Source: Ornithinimicrobium sufpigmenti (lineage in GTDB: Bacteria; Actinomycetota; Actinomycetes; Actinomycetales; Dermatophilaceae). From it: a stretch of DNA of 64,000 nucleotides. The stretch is taken from the NCBI RefSeq assembly GCF_004322775.1, contig NZ_CP036403.1, positions 2,852,001 through 2,916,000 of the forward strand. The letters run 5' to 3'. The position numbers and the translations under genes are program-made. This document shows positions 18,256 to 26,911 of the stretch, one piece after another; the first letter of the stretch is position 1; every line of letters starts with the position of its first letter. The notes under the pieces were generated by a model. The model did not search any database. It saw only the letters and a program-made list of their open reading frames with translations, and was not told the origin of the DNA.

Positions 18256-19941
18256 TCAGGCGTCGATGACGATGGGGATGATCATCGGCCGCCGGCGCAG
18301 CTTGTTGCCGACGAAGGAGCCGATCGTCCGGCGGATGACCTGCTGCAGCTGGTAGGTGTCCTGGACGCCGTTGCGCTCGGCCTCCTGCAGCGCCTCCACC
18401 AGGCGGGGCCGCACCTGCTCGAAGGCGTCCTCCCCCTCGGCGAAGCCACGGGTCTGGATCTCCGGGCCGGCGGCGAGCGCACCGGAGGAGGCGTCGCGCA
18501 CCACGATGACGGTCACGAAGCCCTCGTCGCGCAGGATCCGGCGGTCCTTGAGCATGGTCTCGTCGGCCGCCCCCACGGTGGAGCCGTCGACGTAGACGTA
18601 GCCGACGTCCACCGCGCCGGCGACGCGGGCCTGCCCGTCGACGAGGTCGACGACCACGCCGTCCTCGGCCAGGACGACGTTCTCCTGCGGCACGCCGGTC
18701 GCCACCGCGAGATCCCCGTTGGCGACCAGGTGCCGCCACTCGCCGTGCACCGGCATGACGTTGCGCGGACGGACGATGTTGTAGCAGTAGAGCAGCTCCC
18801 CCGCGCTGGCGTGGCCGGAGACGTGGACGAGCGCGTTCTCCTTGTGCACGACCTTCGCGCCGCGGCGGGTCAGCCCGTTGATCACCCGGTAGACCGCGTT
18901 CTCGTTGCCCGGGATGAGCGAGGAGGCCATCAGCACCGTGTCGCCCTCGCCGACGTCGATCTTGTGGTCGCCGTTGGCCATCCGCGACAGCGCGGCCATG
19001 GGCTCGCCCTGGGAGCCGGTGCAGATCAGCACCTGCCGGTCCTCGGGCAGCTGGGTCAGCCGCCCGAGGTCCACCAGCACCCCGTCGGGGATGTGCAGGT
19101 AACCCAGGTCCGCGGCGATGCCCATGTTGCGGATCATCGAGCGCCCCACCATCGCCACCTTGCGGCCGGACTCGACCGCGGCGTCCAGCACCTGCTGCAC
19201 TCGGTGCACGTGCGAGGCGAAGCAGGCCACGATGATCCTGCGGCGGGCGTCGTGGAAGACCCGCTCGATCGCCGGGGTGATGTTGCGCTCGGGCGTGGTG
19301 AAGCCGGGGACGTGCGCGTTGGTGGAGTCGGTCAGGAACAGGTCGACCCCCTCCTCCCCCAGCCGGGCGAAGGCGCGCAGGTCGGTGAGGCGACCGTCCA
19401 GCGGCAGCTGGTCCATCTTGAAGTCGCCGGTATGCAGCACCGTGCCGCCCGAGGTGCGCACGAAGACGGCCAGGGCGTCGGGGATGGAGTGGTTCACGGC
19501 CACGAACTCGCAGTCGAAGGGCCCGAAGGTCTCCCGGTCGCCCTCCCTCACCCCGAGCGTCAGCGGCGTGATCCGGTGCTCCTTGAGCTTGGCCTCGACC
19601 AGGGCGAGGGTGAGCTGGGAGCCCACCAGCGGGATGTCCCCCTTCAGCCGCAGCAGGTAGGGCACCGCCCCGATGTGGTCCTCGTGGCCGTGGGTGAGCA
19701 CGACCGCCACGATGTCGTCGAGGCGGTCCTCGATCGGCCCGAAGTCGGGCAGGATGAGGTCCACGCCCGGGTGGTGCTCCTCGGGGAAGAGCACCCCGCA
19801 GTCGATGACGAGCAGCTTGCCCCGGTGCTCCAGCACCGCCATGTTGCGGCCCACCTCGCCCAGCCCGCCCAGGGGTATGACGCGCACGCCGCCGTCGACC
19901 AGGGGGGCGGGCGGGCTCAGCTCGGGGTGCGGGTGACTCAT
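18256..19941 (-). CDS. rnj: Ribonuclease J
   Basis: 561-residue metallo-beta-lactamase/beta-CASP nuclease with 5'-exo and endonuclease activity on RNA. The catalytic motif HGHEDHIG (about residue 83) is followed by GTVLHTGDFKMD, CFASHVHRV, the beta-CASP region with LICTGSQGEPMAAL, and VHVSGHASAGEL. The C-terminal domain ends KLRRRPMIIPIVIDA. The start ATG (MSHPHPELS) is preceded by a TAAACT box eight bases away. It is divergent from thyA, as in several actinobacteria. It probably matures rRNA and degrades mRNA. Confidence 0.95.
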   Translation of the reverse strand: MSHPHPELSPPAPLVDGGVRVIPLGGLGEVGRNMAVLEHRGKLLVIDCGVLFPEEHHPGVDLILPDFGPIEDRLDDIVAVVLTHGHEDHIGAVPYLLRLKGDIPLVGSQLTLALVEAKLKEHRITPLTLGVREGDRETFGPFDCEFVAVNHSIPDALAVFVRTSGGTVLHTGDFKMDQLPLDGRLTDLRAFARLGEEGVDLFLTDSTNAHVPGFTTPERNITPAIERVFHDARRRIIVACFASHVHRVQQVLDAAVESGRKVAMVGRSMIRNMGIAADLGYLHIPDGVLVDLGRLTQLPEDRQVLICTGSQGEPMAALSRMANGDHKIDVGEGDTVLMASSLIPGNENAVYRVINGLTRRGAKVVHKENALVHVSGHASAGELLYCYNIVRPRNVMPVHGEWRHLVANGDLAVATGVPQENVVLAEDGVVVDLVDGQARVAGAVDVGYVYVDGSTVGAADETMLKDRRILRDEGFVTVIVVRDASSGALAAGPEIQTRGFAEGEDAFEQVRPRLVEALQEAERNGVQDTYQLQQVIRRTIGSFVGNKLRRRPMIIPIVIDA

Positions 19942-19949
19942 GGCCGCCG

Positions 19950-19955
19950 AGTTTA
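19950..19955 (-). promoter_or_regulatory. -10 box of rnj
   Basis: TAAACT on the minus strand, eight bases before the ATG; leaderless or nearly so. Confidence 0.5.
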
Positions 19956-19973
19956 CTGACGTGGCGCGCCCAC

Positions 19974-19979
19974 TAGGCT
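19974..19979 (+). promoter_or_regulatory. Leaderless -10 box of thyA
   Basis: TAGGCT, seven bases, then the ATG of thyA. No ribosome binding site. Confidence 0.65.
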
Positions 19980-19986
19980 GGCGCGC

Positions 19987-20808
19987 ATGCAGGCCTACCT
20001 GGACCTCCTGGAACGGATCCGCACCGAGGGTGTGCGCAAGAGCGACCGGACCGGCACCGGCACCCTGTCGGTCTTCGGCCACCAGATGCGCTTCGACCTG
20101 ACGGACGGGTTCCCGGTGCTGACCACCAAGCGCCTGCACCTGCGCTCGATCATCGGTGAGCTGCTGTGGTTCCTCCGCGGCGACACCAACATCGGCTGGC
20201 TGCACGAGAACGGCATCAGCATCTGGGACGAGTGGGCCGACGAGAACGGCGACCTCGGCCCGGTCTACGGCCACCAGTGGCGTTCCTGGCCCGACCCCGA
20301 CGGCGGCACCATCGACCAGATCCAGCGCCTTGTCGAGGGCCTGCGCAGCAACCCCGACTCGCGCCGTCACATCGTGTCCGCCTGGAACGTCGCGGACGTC
20401 GACGACATGGCGCTGCCGCCCTGCCACACGCTCTTCCAGTTCTACGTCTCCCCCGCCGCCGCGGACGACCCGGACCAGCGCGGCTGGCTGTCCTGCCAGC
20501 TCTACCAGCGCAGCGCCGACACCTTCCTCGGGGTGCCGTTCAACATCGTCAGCTACGCCCTGCTGACCCACCTCGTCGGGCAGGTCGTCGACCTGCGCCC
20601 CAAGGACTTCGTGCACACCCTGGGCGACGCCCACCTCTACCTCAACCACCTGCAGCAGGCGCAGGAGCAGCTCACCCGCACGCCCGGCCCCCTGCCGACC
20701 CTGTGGCTCAACCCCGACGTCACCGAGATCGACGCCTTCGAGCTGGCCGACATCGAGGTGCGTGACTACGTCGCCGCACCGACGATCAAGGCACCGATCG
20801 CGGTATGA
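19987..20808 (+). CDS. thyA: Thymidylate synthase ThyA
   Basis: 273-residue folate-dependent thymidylate synthase converting dUMP and methylene-tetrahydrofolate to dTMP and dihydrofolate. Family motifs are intact: [11 protein letters not shown] start, [30 protein letters not shown], the catalytic cysteine in [30 protein letters not shown] and the terminal APIAV. It is immediately followed by the Nudix-DHFR gene, which supplies the dihydrofolate reductase needed to recycle its product, so this is a classic thyA-dfr pair. The stop lies inside the first copy of a 14-bp repeat whose second copy carries the next start. Confidence 0.97.
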   Translation: MQAYLDLLERIRTEGVRKSDRTGTGTLSVFGHQMRFDLTDGFPVLTTKRLHLRSIIGELLWFLRGDTNIGWLHENGISIWDEWADENGDLGPVYGHQWRSWPDPDGGTIDQIQRLVEGLRSNPDSRRHIVSAWNVADVDDMALPPCHTLFQFYVSPAAADDPDQRGWLSCQLYQRSADTFLGVPFNIVSYALLTHLVGQVVDLRPKDFVHTLGDAHLYLNHLQQAQEQLTRTPGPLPTLWLNPDVTEIDAFELADIEVRDYVAAPTIKAPIAV

Positions 20809-20834
20809 CGCGGGGCCGGACGGTATGACGCGGG
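20801..20834 (+). repeat. 14-bp direct repeat, period 20, at the thyA / Nudix-DHFR junction
   Basis: CGGTATGACGCGGG occurs at 20801 and 20821. The first ATG overlaps the thyA stop as ATGA but opens only a seven-codon frame (MTRGRTV) whose TGA overlaps the second ATG, which starts the real gene (MTRERFALV). This looks like a recent 20-bp tandem duplication of the start site. Confidence 0.85.
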
Positions 20835-21823
20835 AGAGGTTCGCGCTCGTCCCCGCCGCCTACCTCGTGCTGCTGCGCGACGCGACCGACGGTGAGCACG
20901 AGACGGACGCCGGCCGGCGCGAGGTGCTCCTGCAGCTGCGGCGCGGCACGGCCTACTTGGACGGCTGGTGGGCCTGCGGCGCAGCCGGTCACGTCGAGCG
21001 GGGGGAGACCGTCCTGCAGGGTGCCGCGCGAGAGGCCCGCGAGGAGCTCGGCATCGAGGTACGCACCGAGGACCTCGCCCTGGCCGCGACCGTGCAGCGC
21101 ACCTGCGTCGTGCCCTCGCGCCGTGGGAACCTCGAGGAGCGCGTCGATCTCTTCCTCACCGCCACGTCCTGGACCGGGGAGCCGACCGTCCAGGAGGCGG
21201 ACAAGGCGGCCGAGCTGCGGTGGTGGCCGCTGGACGAGCTGCCCGAGCGGGTGGTGCCCCACGAGCGGGTGGCGCTGGAGTCGGTGGCCGCCGGCCAGCG
21301 CGGGACCTTCCATGCCCTGGGTTTCGACCAGCGGCTGACGCTCATCGCCGCCGTCGGGCGCAACGGCGTCATCGGCGACGGCCGCGTCATGCCCTGGCAC
21401 CTGCCCGAGGACCTGCGCTTCTTCAAGGACACCACGATGGGTGGGGTGCTGGTGATGGGACGGGGCACGTGGGACTCCATCGGCCGGGCTCTCCCCGGCC
21501 GCCGCACCATCGTCGTCACCCGGCAGCGGGGCTGGTCCGCCCCGGGGGCCGAGGTGGCGCACTCGCTGCGCGAGGCGCTCGCGGTCGCCGGGGACGGGGA
21601 GGTCTTCATCGCCGGCGGCGGGCAGATCTACGCCCAGACGATCGGGCACGCCCACCGGCTGGTCCTCACCGAGGTCGACCTGGAGCCGGAGGGCCAGACC
21701 CGGTTCCCGGCCGTCGATCCCACGCTGTGGCAGGAGGTGTCCCGCGCCCCCGGCGCGCCCCCGGTGACGGCGTGGGTCACCTGGGAGCGGCGAGACCTGC
21801 GTCCTGCGCAGCACGCCGGGTGA
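20825..21823 (+). CDS. dfrA: Nudix hydrolase - dihydrofolate reductase fusion
   Basis: 332 residues in one frame. The first half (about 1-155) is a Nudix hydrolase with the box GHVERGETVLQGAAREAREE then LGIEV, matching Gx5Ex7REUXEEXGU. The second half (about 165-325) is dihydrofolate reductase: LIAAVGRNGVIGDGRVMPWH, LPEDLRFFKDTT with the catalytic aspartate, VLVMGRGTWDSIGRALPGRR and EVFIAGGGQIYAQT. DHFR recycles dihydrofolate made by ThyA; the Nudix part might clean the nucleotide pool or act on a pteridine triphosphate, which is speculation. The joining region (ALESVAAGQRGTFHALGF) is short and contains no start with a ribosome binding site, so a real fusion is favoured over two genes. Confidence 0.93.
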   Translation: MTRERFALVPAAYLVLLRDATDGEHETDAGRREVLLQLRRGTAYLDGWWACGAAGHVERGETVLQGAAREAREELGIEVRTEDLALAATVQRTCVVPSRRGNLEERVDLFLTATSWTGEPTVQEADKAAELRWWPLDELPERVVPHERVALESVAAGQRGTFHALGFDQRLTLIAAVGRNGVIGDGRVMPWHLPEDLRFFKDTTMGGVLVMGRGTWDSIGRALPGRRTIVVTRQRGWSAPGAEVAHSLREALAVAGDGEVFIAGGGQIYAQTIGHAHRLVLTEVDLEPEGQTRFPAVDPTLWQEVSRAPGAPPVTAWVTWERRDLRPAQHAG

Positions 21824-21864
21824 CTCGCGCCAGACGAGTCGCGGAGGCGCCGGTGCCTGCGTCG

Positions 21865-21870
21865 TAAGGT
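21865..21870 (+). promoter_or_regulatory. Leaderless -10 box of the S9 peptidase
   Basis: TAAGGT followed by CGGAGG and the GTG start. The GGAGG directly abuts the start codon, too close to act as a ribosome binding site, so leaderless initiation is likelier. Confidence 0.6.
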
Positions 21871-21876
21871 CGGAGG

Positions 21877-23862
21877 GTGCAGCCCAGCGACCTGACCCGC
21901 ATCCGCCTCCTGTCCTCGCCCACGGTCCACCCGGAGTGCCGCGACGTCGTGCTGGCGATGAGCCGGCCCGACGTCGAGGAGAACCGCTACCGCAGCAGCC
22001 TGTGGCGCCAGCGGCTCTCCGCCGACGGCACGGCCGACGGTGACCTGCAGCGCTTCACCCACGGCACCCGGGACAGCAGCCCCGCCTACTCCCCCGACGG
22101 CTCGCGCCTGGCCTTCCTGCGCGCGGGCGAGGACGGGCCGGCGCAGCTGCACGTCATACCGGCCGCGGGCGGGGACGCCCGTCGCCTCACCGACACCGCG
22201 CTGGGGGTGGGTGCCTTCGCGTGGTCGCCCGACGGGCGCCGGATCGCGTATGCCGCCCGCGTCCCCGAGGAGGGCCGCTACGGCACCGACGAGAAGGTCA
22301 AGCCGGACCAGGAGGCACCGCGGCTCATCGAGCACAGCACCTACCTCGCCGACGGCCTGGGCTACGTGCTGGACCGGCCGAGCAAGATCTTCGTCGTGGA
22401 TCTACACGCCGACCTCGACGCCGACCTGGACGAGCCGGCCACGACCGACGCCGCGGAGGCGGACGAGCTCCCCGAGAGCCGGCAGCTGACCACGGGAGAC
22501 GGCGATGACCGGCAGCCGGTCTTCCTCGACGACGGACAGCGGGTCGGCTTCATCTCCTCGCGGGACGAGCGGGGCGGCTGGCGGCCGGACACCCTGGTCA
22601 GCGACCTGTGCTCGGTGGACCTGCGCGGCAAGGACTTCCGTCGGCACACCTCCGGGACCGGGTCGGTCAGCAGCGTGCACGTCGCCGCCGACGGTGCGGT
22701 CGTCTACGGCGCCAACGACCTGGGCCCCAGCGGCCAGGACTTCGTGGCCCGCAACGCCGTCCTGCACCGGCTCCCCCCGAACGGCACCGCACAGGACGGT
22801 GACGGGCTGACCGACCCGGAGGAGGACCACCTGGCCTGCGCGCCCGCCCTCGGTGTCGGCGGGACGCTCGTCGCGGCCGTCGAGCGACGCGGCGACACCG
22901 TGGTCCGCGACGTGGACACCGGGCAGACGCTGCTCGACGGGCACGTCTCGGTCAGCGACCTGGCCGTCGGGGGCGGGGTGGTGGTGGCGGTGGCCGGCAC
23001 CCGCACCTCATACTCCGAGCTGTTCGTCGGGCCTGTCGGCGAGCGCCTCACCCAGGTGACCGACCTCGGCACCGCGCACCTGACCGGCACGGCGGCGCCC
23101 GTCGAGCCGGAGGAGCTGGAGGCACAGGCCGAGGACGGGTACCCGGTGCACGGCTGGCTGTTCCGACCCACCACGAAGGCCCGGCGGAAGGCTGGACACC
23201 CGGTCGTGCTGATGATCCACGGCGGGCCGTACACCCAGTACTCCGGCAACCTCTTCGACGAGGCGCAGGTGCTGGCGGGTGCCGGGTATGCCGTGGTGAT
23301 GGGCAACCCGCGCGGCGGGTCGGGCTACGGCGCCACACACGGCCGTGCGGTCAAGGAGGCGATCGGCAGTGTCGACATGGCGGACGTCTCCGCTCTGCTC
23401 GACCACGCGCTGACCCTGCCCGGGCTGGACGGCACGCGGGTCGGGGTGCAGGGCGGCTCCTACGGCGGGCTGATGACCACCTGGCTGGTGGCGCACAGCG
23501 ACCGGTTCACCGCAGCCATCAGCGAGCGCGCGGTCAACGCCTGGGACTCCTTCGCGGGGACCTCCGACATCGGCTGGTTCTTCGGTGACGAGTACGTCGG
23601 TGACCTCGCCCACGAGCAGTCGCCGCTGACCTGGGCCGACCAGATCCGCACGCCCACGATGGTCATCCACTCCGAGCGCGACTTCCGCTGCCCCCTGGAG
23701 CAGGGCCAGCGGCTCTATGCCCGGCTGCGCCGCAACGGGGTACCGACCAAGCTGCTGATCTTCCCCGGCGAGGGGCACGAGCTGAGCCGGGCCGGGCAGC
23801 CGCGGCACCGGGTGCAGCGCTTCGAGCACATCCTGGACTGGTGGCGCGAGTACCTGAGCTGA
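21877..23862 (+). CDS. S9 family prolyl oligopeptidase-like peptidase
   Basis: 661 residues. The N-terminal part (about 1-400) has beta-propeller-type repeats (SPAYSPDGSRLAFLR, AFAWSPDGRRIAYAA). The C-terminal alpha/beta-hydrolase domain has VVLMIHGGPYTQYSG (oxyanion region), the nucleophile elbow GVQGGSYGGLMTTW, the acid in VIHSERDFRCPLEQG and histidine in FPGEGHELSRAG. This is the acylaminoacyl-peptidase/dipeptidyl-peptidase branch of family S9. No signal peptide, so cytoplasmic. Followed 28 bases later by the ThrE exporter gene. The specific peptide substrate is not deducible. Confidence 0.93.
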   Translation: MQPSDLTRIRLLSSPTVHPECRDVVLAMSRPDVEENRYRSSLWRQRLSADGTADGDLQRFTHGTRDSSPAYSPDGSRLAFLRAGEDGPAQLHVIPAAGGDARRLTDTALGVGAFAWSPDGRRIAYAARVPEEGRYGTDEKVKPDQEAPRLIEHSTYLADGLGYVLDRPSKIFVVDLHADLDADLDEPATTDAAEADELPESRQLTTGDGDDRQPVFLDDGQRVGFISSRDERGGWRPDTLVSDLCSVDLRGKDFRRHTSGTGSVSSVHVAADGAVVYGANDLGPSGQDFVARNAVLHRLPPNGTAQDGDGLTDPEEDHLACAPALGVGGTLVAAVERRGDTVVRDVDTGQTLLDGHVSVSDLAVGGGVVVAVAGTRTSYSELFVGPVGERLTQVTDLGTAHLTGTAAPVEPEELEAQAEDGYPVHGWLFRPTTKARRKAGHPVVLMIHGGPYTQYSGNLFDEAQVLAGAGYAVVMGNPRGGSGYGATHGRAVKEAIGSVDMADVSALLDHALTLPGLDGTRVGVQGGSYGGLMTTWLVAHSDRFTAAISERAVNAWDSFAGTSDIGWFFGDEYVGDLAHEQSPLTWADQIRTPTMVIHSERDFRCPLEQGQRLYARLRRNGVPTKLLIFPGEGHELSRAGQPRHRVQRFEHILDWWREYLS

Positions 23863-23890
23863 CCGGACAGCGTCGACGAACGGGCCGACC

Positions 23891-25189
23891 ATGGGTGGCG
23901 TGATGACGGACGGTGGGACGGCGGGCGGCGGGCCGGAGACCCTCGGGGCGCGGGACCGGCGGCTGCTGGCCTGGCTCGGGGCCGGGCTGCTGGCCGGCGG
24001 CATCCCCACGCACGAGGTGGAGCAGGACCTCCGCACCCTGGCCACCACCCTCGGGCACCCCCGTGCCCAGGTCGCCTGCCTGCCCCGCGGGGTCTGGGTC
24101 ACCCTCTCCGCGGGTGAGCCTGCCACCTTCGAGGGGGTCGAGGGCGGACTGCGGCTGGAGCAGCTGGCCGACGGTTCCGCCCTGCTGGCCGGCCTGCGCT
24201 CCGGGCGGCTGTCCCCCGAGGAGGCCCTCGCCTCGCTGGCGACGCTGCGGGCCCAGCCGCACCGCTACAAGGTGCCCGGACTGCTGGCCGGCGGGGTGCT
24301 GTCCGGCGTGGGCATCGCGCTCGTCCTGGCGCCGGCCTGGCCGTCCGTGGCGTTCGCCGCGCTCCTGGCACCGGTCACCGTCGTGCTGATGGTCCTGTCC
24401 GGCCGCAACCGCACCATCTCGACCCTCACCCCGCTGCTCGCGGCGTTCATCACCGCGCTCGTGGCCTTCTCGGCCGCCTCGGCCGGCCTGGTCCCGGCAC
24501 CGCTGTGGACGCTGGTCGCGCCGATCGCCGTCCTCCTGCCGGGAGCGACCCTGGTCACCGGGCTGGTCGAGCTGGCGGCGGGCTCGATGGTCGCCGGCAC
24601 CTCGCGGCTCGGCCACGGCACGGTCCAGCTGCTGCTCTTCGCCATGGGGGTCGGCGCCGCGGCGGCTCTGCTCGACGTCCCCGCGGAGCTGCTCGACCCG
24701 ACCCGTCCCGTCGAGCTGGGCTGGTGGGCGCCCCTGCTGGGCGTCGCCGTCGTCACCCTGGCGATCTCGCTCATGGAGTCCCTGCGGCTCTCCCTGGTCC
24801 CGTGGGTGATGGTCACCGCCGTGGCCACGTACCTCGGCCAGCTCCTGGGGCAGACCTTGTCCGACGCCCGGTGGGCCGGGGCGTTCCTGGGCGCCGTGGT
24901 CGCGATCCTGGCCGCCACCGTGGTCGAGTTCGTCCGACCCCAGCTGCCCCGGTCCGTGGTCTTCCTGCCCAGCTTCTGGCTGCTGGTGCCGGGCTCCTTC
25001 GGCCTCATCTCGGTCACCCAGCTCGAGGCCGGTCCGGCGGTCGCCTTCTCCGCGGTCGTCGCGGTGACCCTGGTCATCGCCGCGATCGCCCTGGGCATCG
25101 TCGTCGGCGCCAGCCTCGCCTTCCCGCTGCGGCGGGCCGCCCGCCGGGTCGGGCTGCTGCACGTGCTGCGGCTGCTGCGCCGCGGCTGA
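23891..25189 (+). CDS. ThrE-family threonine/serine exporter
   Basis: 432 residues fusing the two ThrE halves. The soluble N-terminal part (about 20-125) has LLAGGIPTHEVEQDLRTLA and resembles the DUF1212 domain. It is followed by about ten hydrophobic segments, including GLLAGGVLSGVGIALVL and FLPSFWLLVPGSFGLISVTQ. Corynebacterium ThrE of this build exports threonine and serine; here the substrate is inferred from family only. It follows an S9 peptidase, a plausible pairing in which the exporter disposes of amino acids released from peptides. There is no clear ribosome binding site; ATG at 23903 (MTDGG) is an alternative start. Confidence 0.85.
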   Translation: MGGVMTDGGTAGGGPETLGARDRRLLAWLGAGLLAGGIPTHEVEQDLRTLATTLGHPRAQVACLPRGVWVTLSAGEPATFEGVEGGLRLEQLADGSALLAGLRSGRLSPEEALASLATLRAQPHRYKVPGLLAGGVLSGVGIALVLAPAWPSVAFAALLAPVTVVLMVLSGRNRTISTLTPLLAAFITALVAFSAASAGLVPAPLWTLVAPIAVLLPGATLVTGLVELAAGSMVAGTSRLGHGTVQLLLFAMGVGAAAALLDVPAELLDPTRPVELGWWAPLLGVAVVTLAISLMESLRLSLVPWVMVTAVATYLGQLLGQTLSDARWAGAFLGAVVAILAATVVEFVRPQLPRSVVFLPSFWLLVPGSFGLISVTQLEAGPAVAFSAVVAVTLVIAAIALGIVVGASLAFPLRRAARRVGLLHVLRLLRRG

Positions 25190-25286
25190 TGCTGTCTGTC
25201 GATCACCCCGCGAGCAGGGTCCGTGGCAGCGGCACCCCTCGGACAAGGACAGGCTGCCGGCTGGCCACCGGCGGCCGGGCGGGTGT

Positions 25287-26867
25287 TCAGACCGGGGGGA
25301 TGCCGCGGTGCCGGGAGGAGAAGTGGCGGTCGCGGCGCGCGGCATACCGGAACCGGCGGATGATCTCCTCGCGCAGCTCCTCGGGCTCGACGACGGCGTC
25401 GATGACGAGGTCGGCGGCCAGCCGCTCCAGGTCGACGTCCTCCAGGTACTCCGCCCGGCGCTCCTGCACGAACCGCTCCCGCTCCTGCTCGTCGGTGAGC
25501 CCGGCGATCTTGTTGGCGTAGACGGCGTTGACGGCCGCCTCGGGCCCCATGACCGCGATCCGGGCGGTGGGCAGCGCGATCGTCGCCTCCGGCCCGAAGC
25601 CCGGACCGCCCATGGCGTAGAGGCCGGCTCCGTAGGCCTTGCGGACCACGACGCACAGCTGGGGCACGGTCGCCTCGGAGACCGCGGAGACCATCTTGGC
25701 GCCGTGCCGGATGATGCCGCCGCGCTCGACCTCCGAGCCGATCATGAAGCCGGGCACGTCGGCCAGGTAGAGCAGCGGGATCCCGTAGGCGTCGCACAGC
25801 CAGATGAACCGGGTGGCCTTGTCGGCGGAGTCGGTGAACAGCACCCCGCCCTTGACCGCGGAGTTGTTGGCCAGGATGCCCACGGTCTGGCCGTCGATCC
25901 GGCCCAGCCCGACCACCAGCTCGGCGGCGAAGAGCGGCTTGATCTCGAAGAAGCTGTCGTCGTCCACCAGGCCGTCGATGACGTCGTGCACGTCGAAGGG
26001 CACCGACTCGGACTCGGGGACGGTCTGCCGGTCCAGCGGCACGGCGGGCGGCTCGGCGGCGTAGTGCGGTACCGGGTCGTGCCAGGTCTCGGGCAGGTAG
26101 GAGAAGAAGTGCCGGGCCAGCTCGATCGCCTCGACGTCGTCGCCGGCGAGCAGGTCGCCCACGCCGGAGACGGTGCAGTGCATCCGGGCCCCGCCCATCT
26201 CCTCCAGGCTGACCTTCTCCCCCACGACCATCTCGGCCATCCGCGGGCTGCCGAGGTACATCGAGGCGTTGCCCTCGACCATGATGATGAGGTCGGTGAA
26301 GCTGGGGATGTAGGCACCGCCGGCGGCCGACGGCCCGAACAGGCAGCAGATCTGCGGCACCTTGCCGGACAGCGCGACCTGGTTGTGGAAGATCCGCCCC
26401 GCGCCGCGCCGGCCGGGGAAGAGGTCCACCTGGTCGGTGATCCGCGCGCCGGCCGAGTCGACGAACCAGAAGAGCGGCAACTCCTCGCGCAGCGCGGCCT
26501 CGGTGGCGCGGATGATCTTCTCCACCGTCCGCGCGCCCCACGAGCCCGCCTTGACGGTCGGGTCGTTGGCCACGACGATCGCCGGCCGCCCGTCCACCTC
26601 GCCGCGACCCGTGACCACGCCGTCGGCGGGCAGCCCGTCGGCGGTGGCGTTGGCGTAGCGCCCGTCCTCGACGAAGGTGCCCTCGTCGAAGAGCAGCGCG
26701 ATCCGGTCGCGGACGTAGAGCTTGCCCTGGCTGTCCAGCTTCGCCCTCGCGCGCTCGGTCGGCTCCGCCGAGGCCCGGTATGCCGTCCCCAGCCGGTCCC
26801 GCAGGTCGGCGACCCGGGGGTCGGGGTGGGGGTTGGGAGAGGTGGGCGAGCTGCTCATACCGCTCAT
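25287..26867 (-). CDS. Acyl-CoA carboxylase beta (carboxyltransferase) subunit
   Basis: 526-residue biotin-dependent carboxyltransferase transferring CO2 from carboxybiotin to an acyl-CoA. Visible: RARAKLDSQGKLYVRDRI, DPTVKAGSWGARTVEKI, FWFVDSAGARITDQVDLFPG, the oxyanion-forming LFGPSAAGGAYIPSF, and PGFMIGSEVERGGIIRHGAK. The DSAGARI/FPGRRGAGRIF wording is closer to methylcrotonyl-CoA carboxylase beta (AccD1 in mycobacteria) than to propionyl-CoA carboxylase, so leucine catabolism is likely but unproven. It lies 34 bases downstream of the acyl-CoA dehydrogenase across a small hairpin. The start is uncertain (26867 or 26858); an in-frame GTG at 26924 inside the preceding gene seems less likely. 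Confidence 0.9.
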   Translation of the reverse strand: MSGMSSSPTSPNPHPDPRVADLRDRLGTAYRASAEPTERARAKLDSQGKLYVRDRIALLFDEGTFVEDGRYANATADGLPADGVVTGRGEVDGRPAIVVANDPTVKAGSWGARTVEKIIRATEAALREELPLFWFVDSAGARITDQVDLFPGRRGAGRIFHNQVALSGKVPQICCLFGPSAAGGAYIPSFTDLIIMVEGNASMYLGSPRMAEMVVGEKVSLEEMGGARMHCTVSGVGDLLAGDDVEAIELARHFFSYLPETWHDPVPHYAAEPPAVPLDRQTVPESESVPFDVHDVIDGLVDDDSFFEIKPLFAAELVVGLGRIDGQTVGILANNSAVKGGVLFTDSADKATRFIWLCDAYGIPLLYLADVPGFMIGSEVERGGIIRHGAKMVSAVSEATVPQLCVVVRKAYGAGLYAMGGPGFGPEATIALPTARIAVMGPEAAVNAVYANKIAGLTDEQERERFVQERRAEYLEDVDLERLAADLVIDAVVEPEELREEIIRRFRYAARRDRHFSSRHRGIPPV

Positions 26868-26892
26868 CGTGTCAGGCTCGTCACTGAGGACA

Positions 26893-26911
26893 CCCCGCCG
26901 CTCAGGCGGGG
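26893..26911 (-). terminator. Stem-loop at the acyl-CoA dehydrogenase stop
   Basis: CCCCGCC - GCTCA - GGCGGGG, a perfect 7-bp stem with the dehydrogenase stop codon in the loop. No U-run. It may trim expression of the downstream carboxylase rather than terminate fully. Confidence 0.45.

Noticed and set aside
20825..21823. Nudix and DHFR as two genes joined by a sequencing error
   Set aside because: The frame is continuous through a plausible linker, both domains are intact and in the same frame, and no start codon with a ribosome binding site lies between them.
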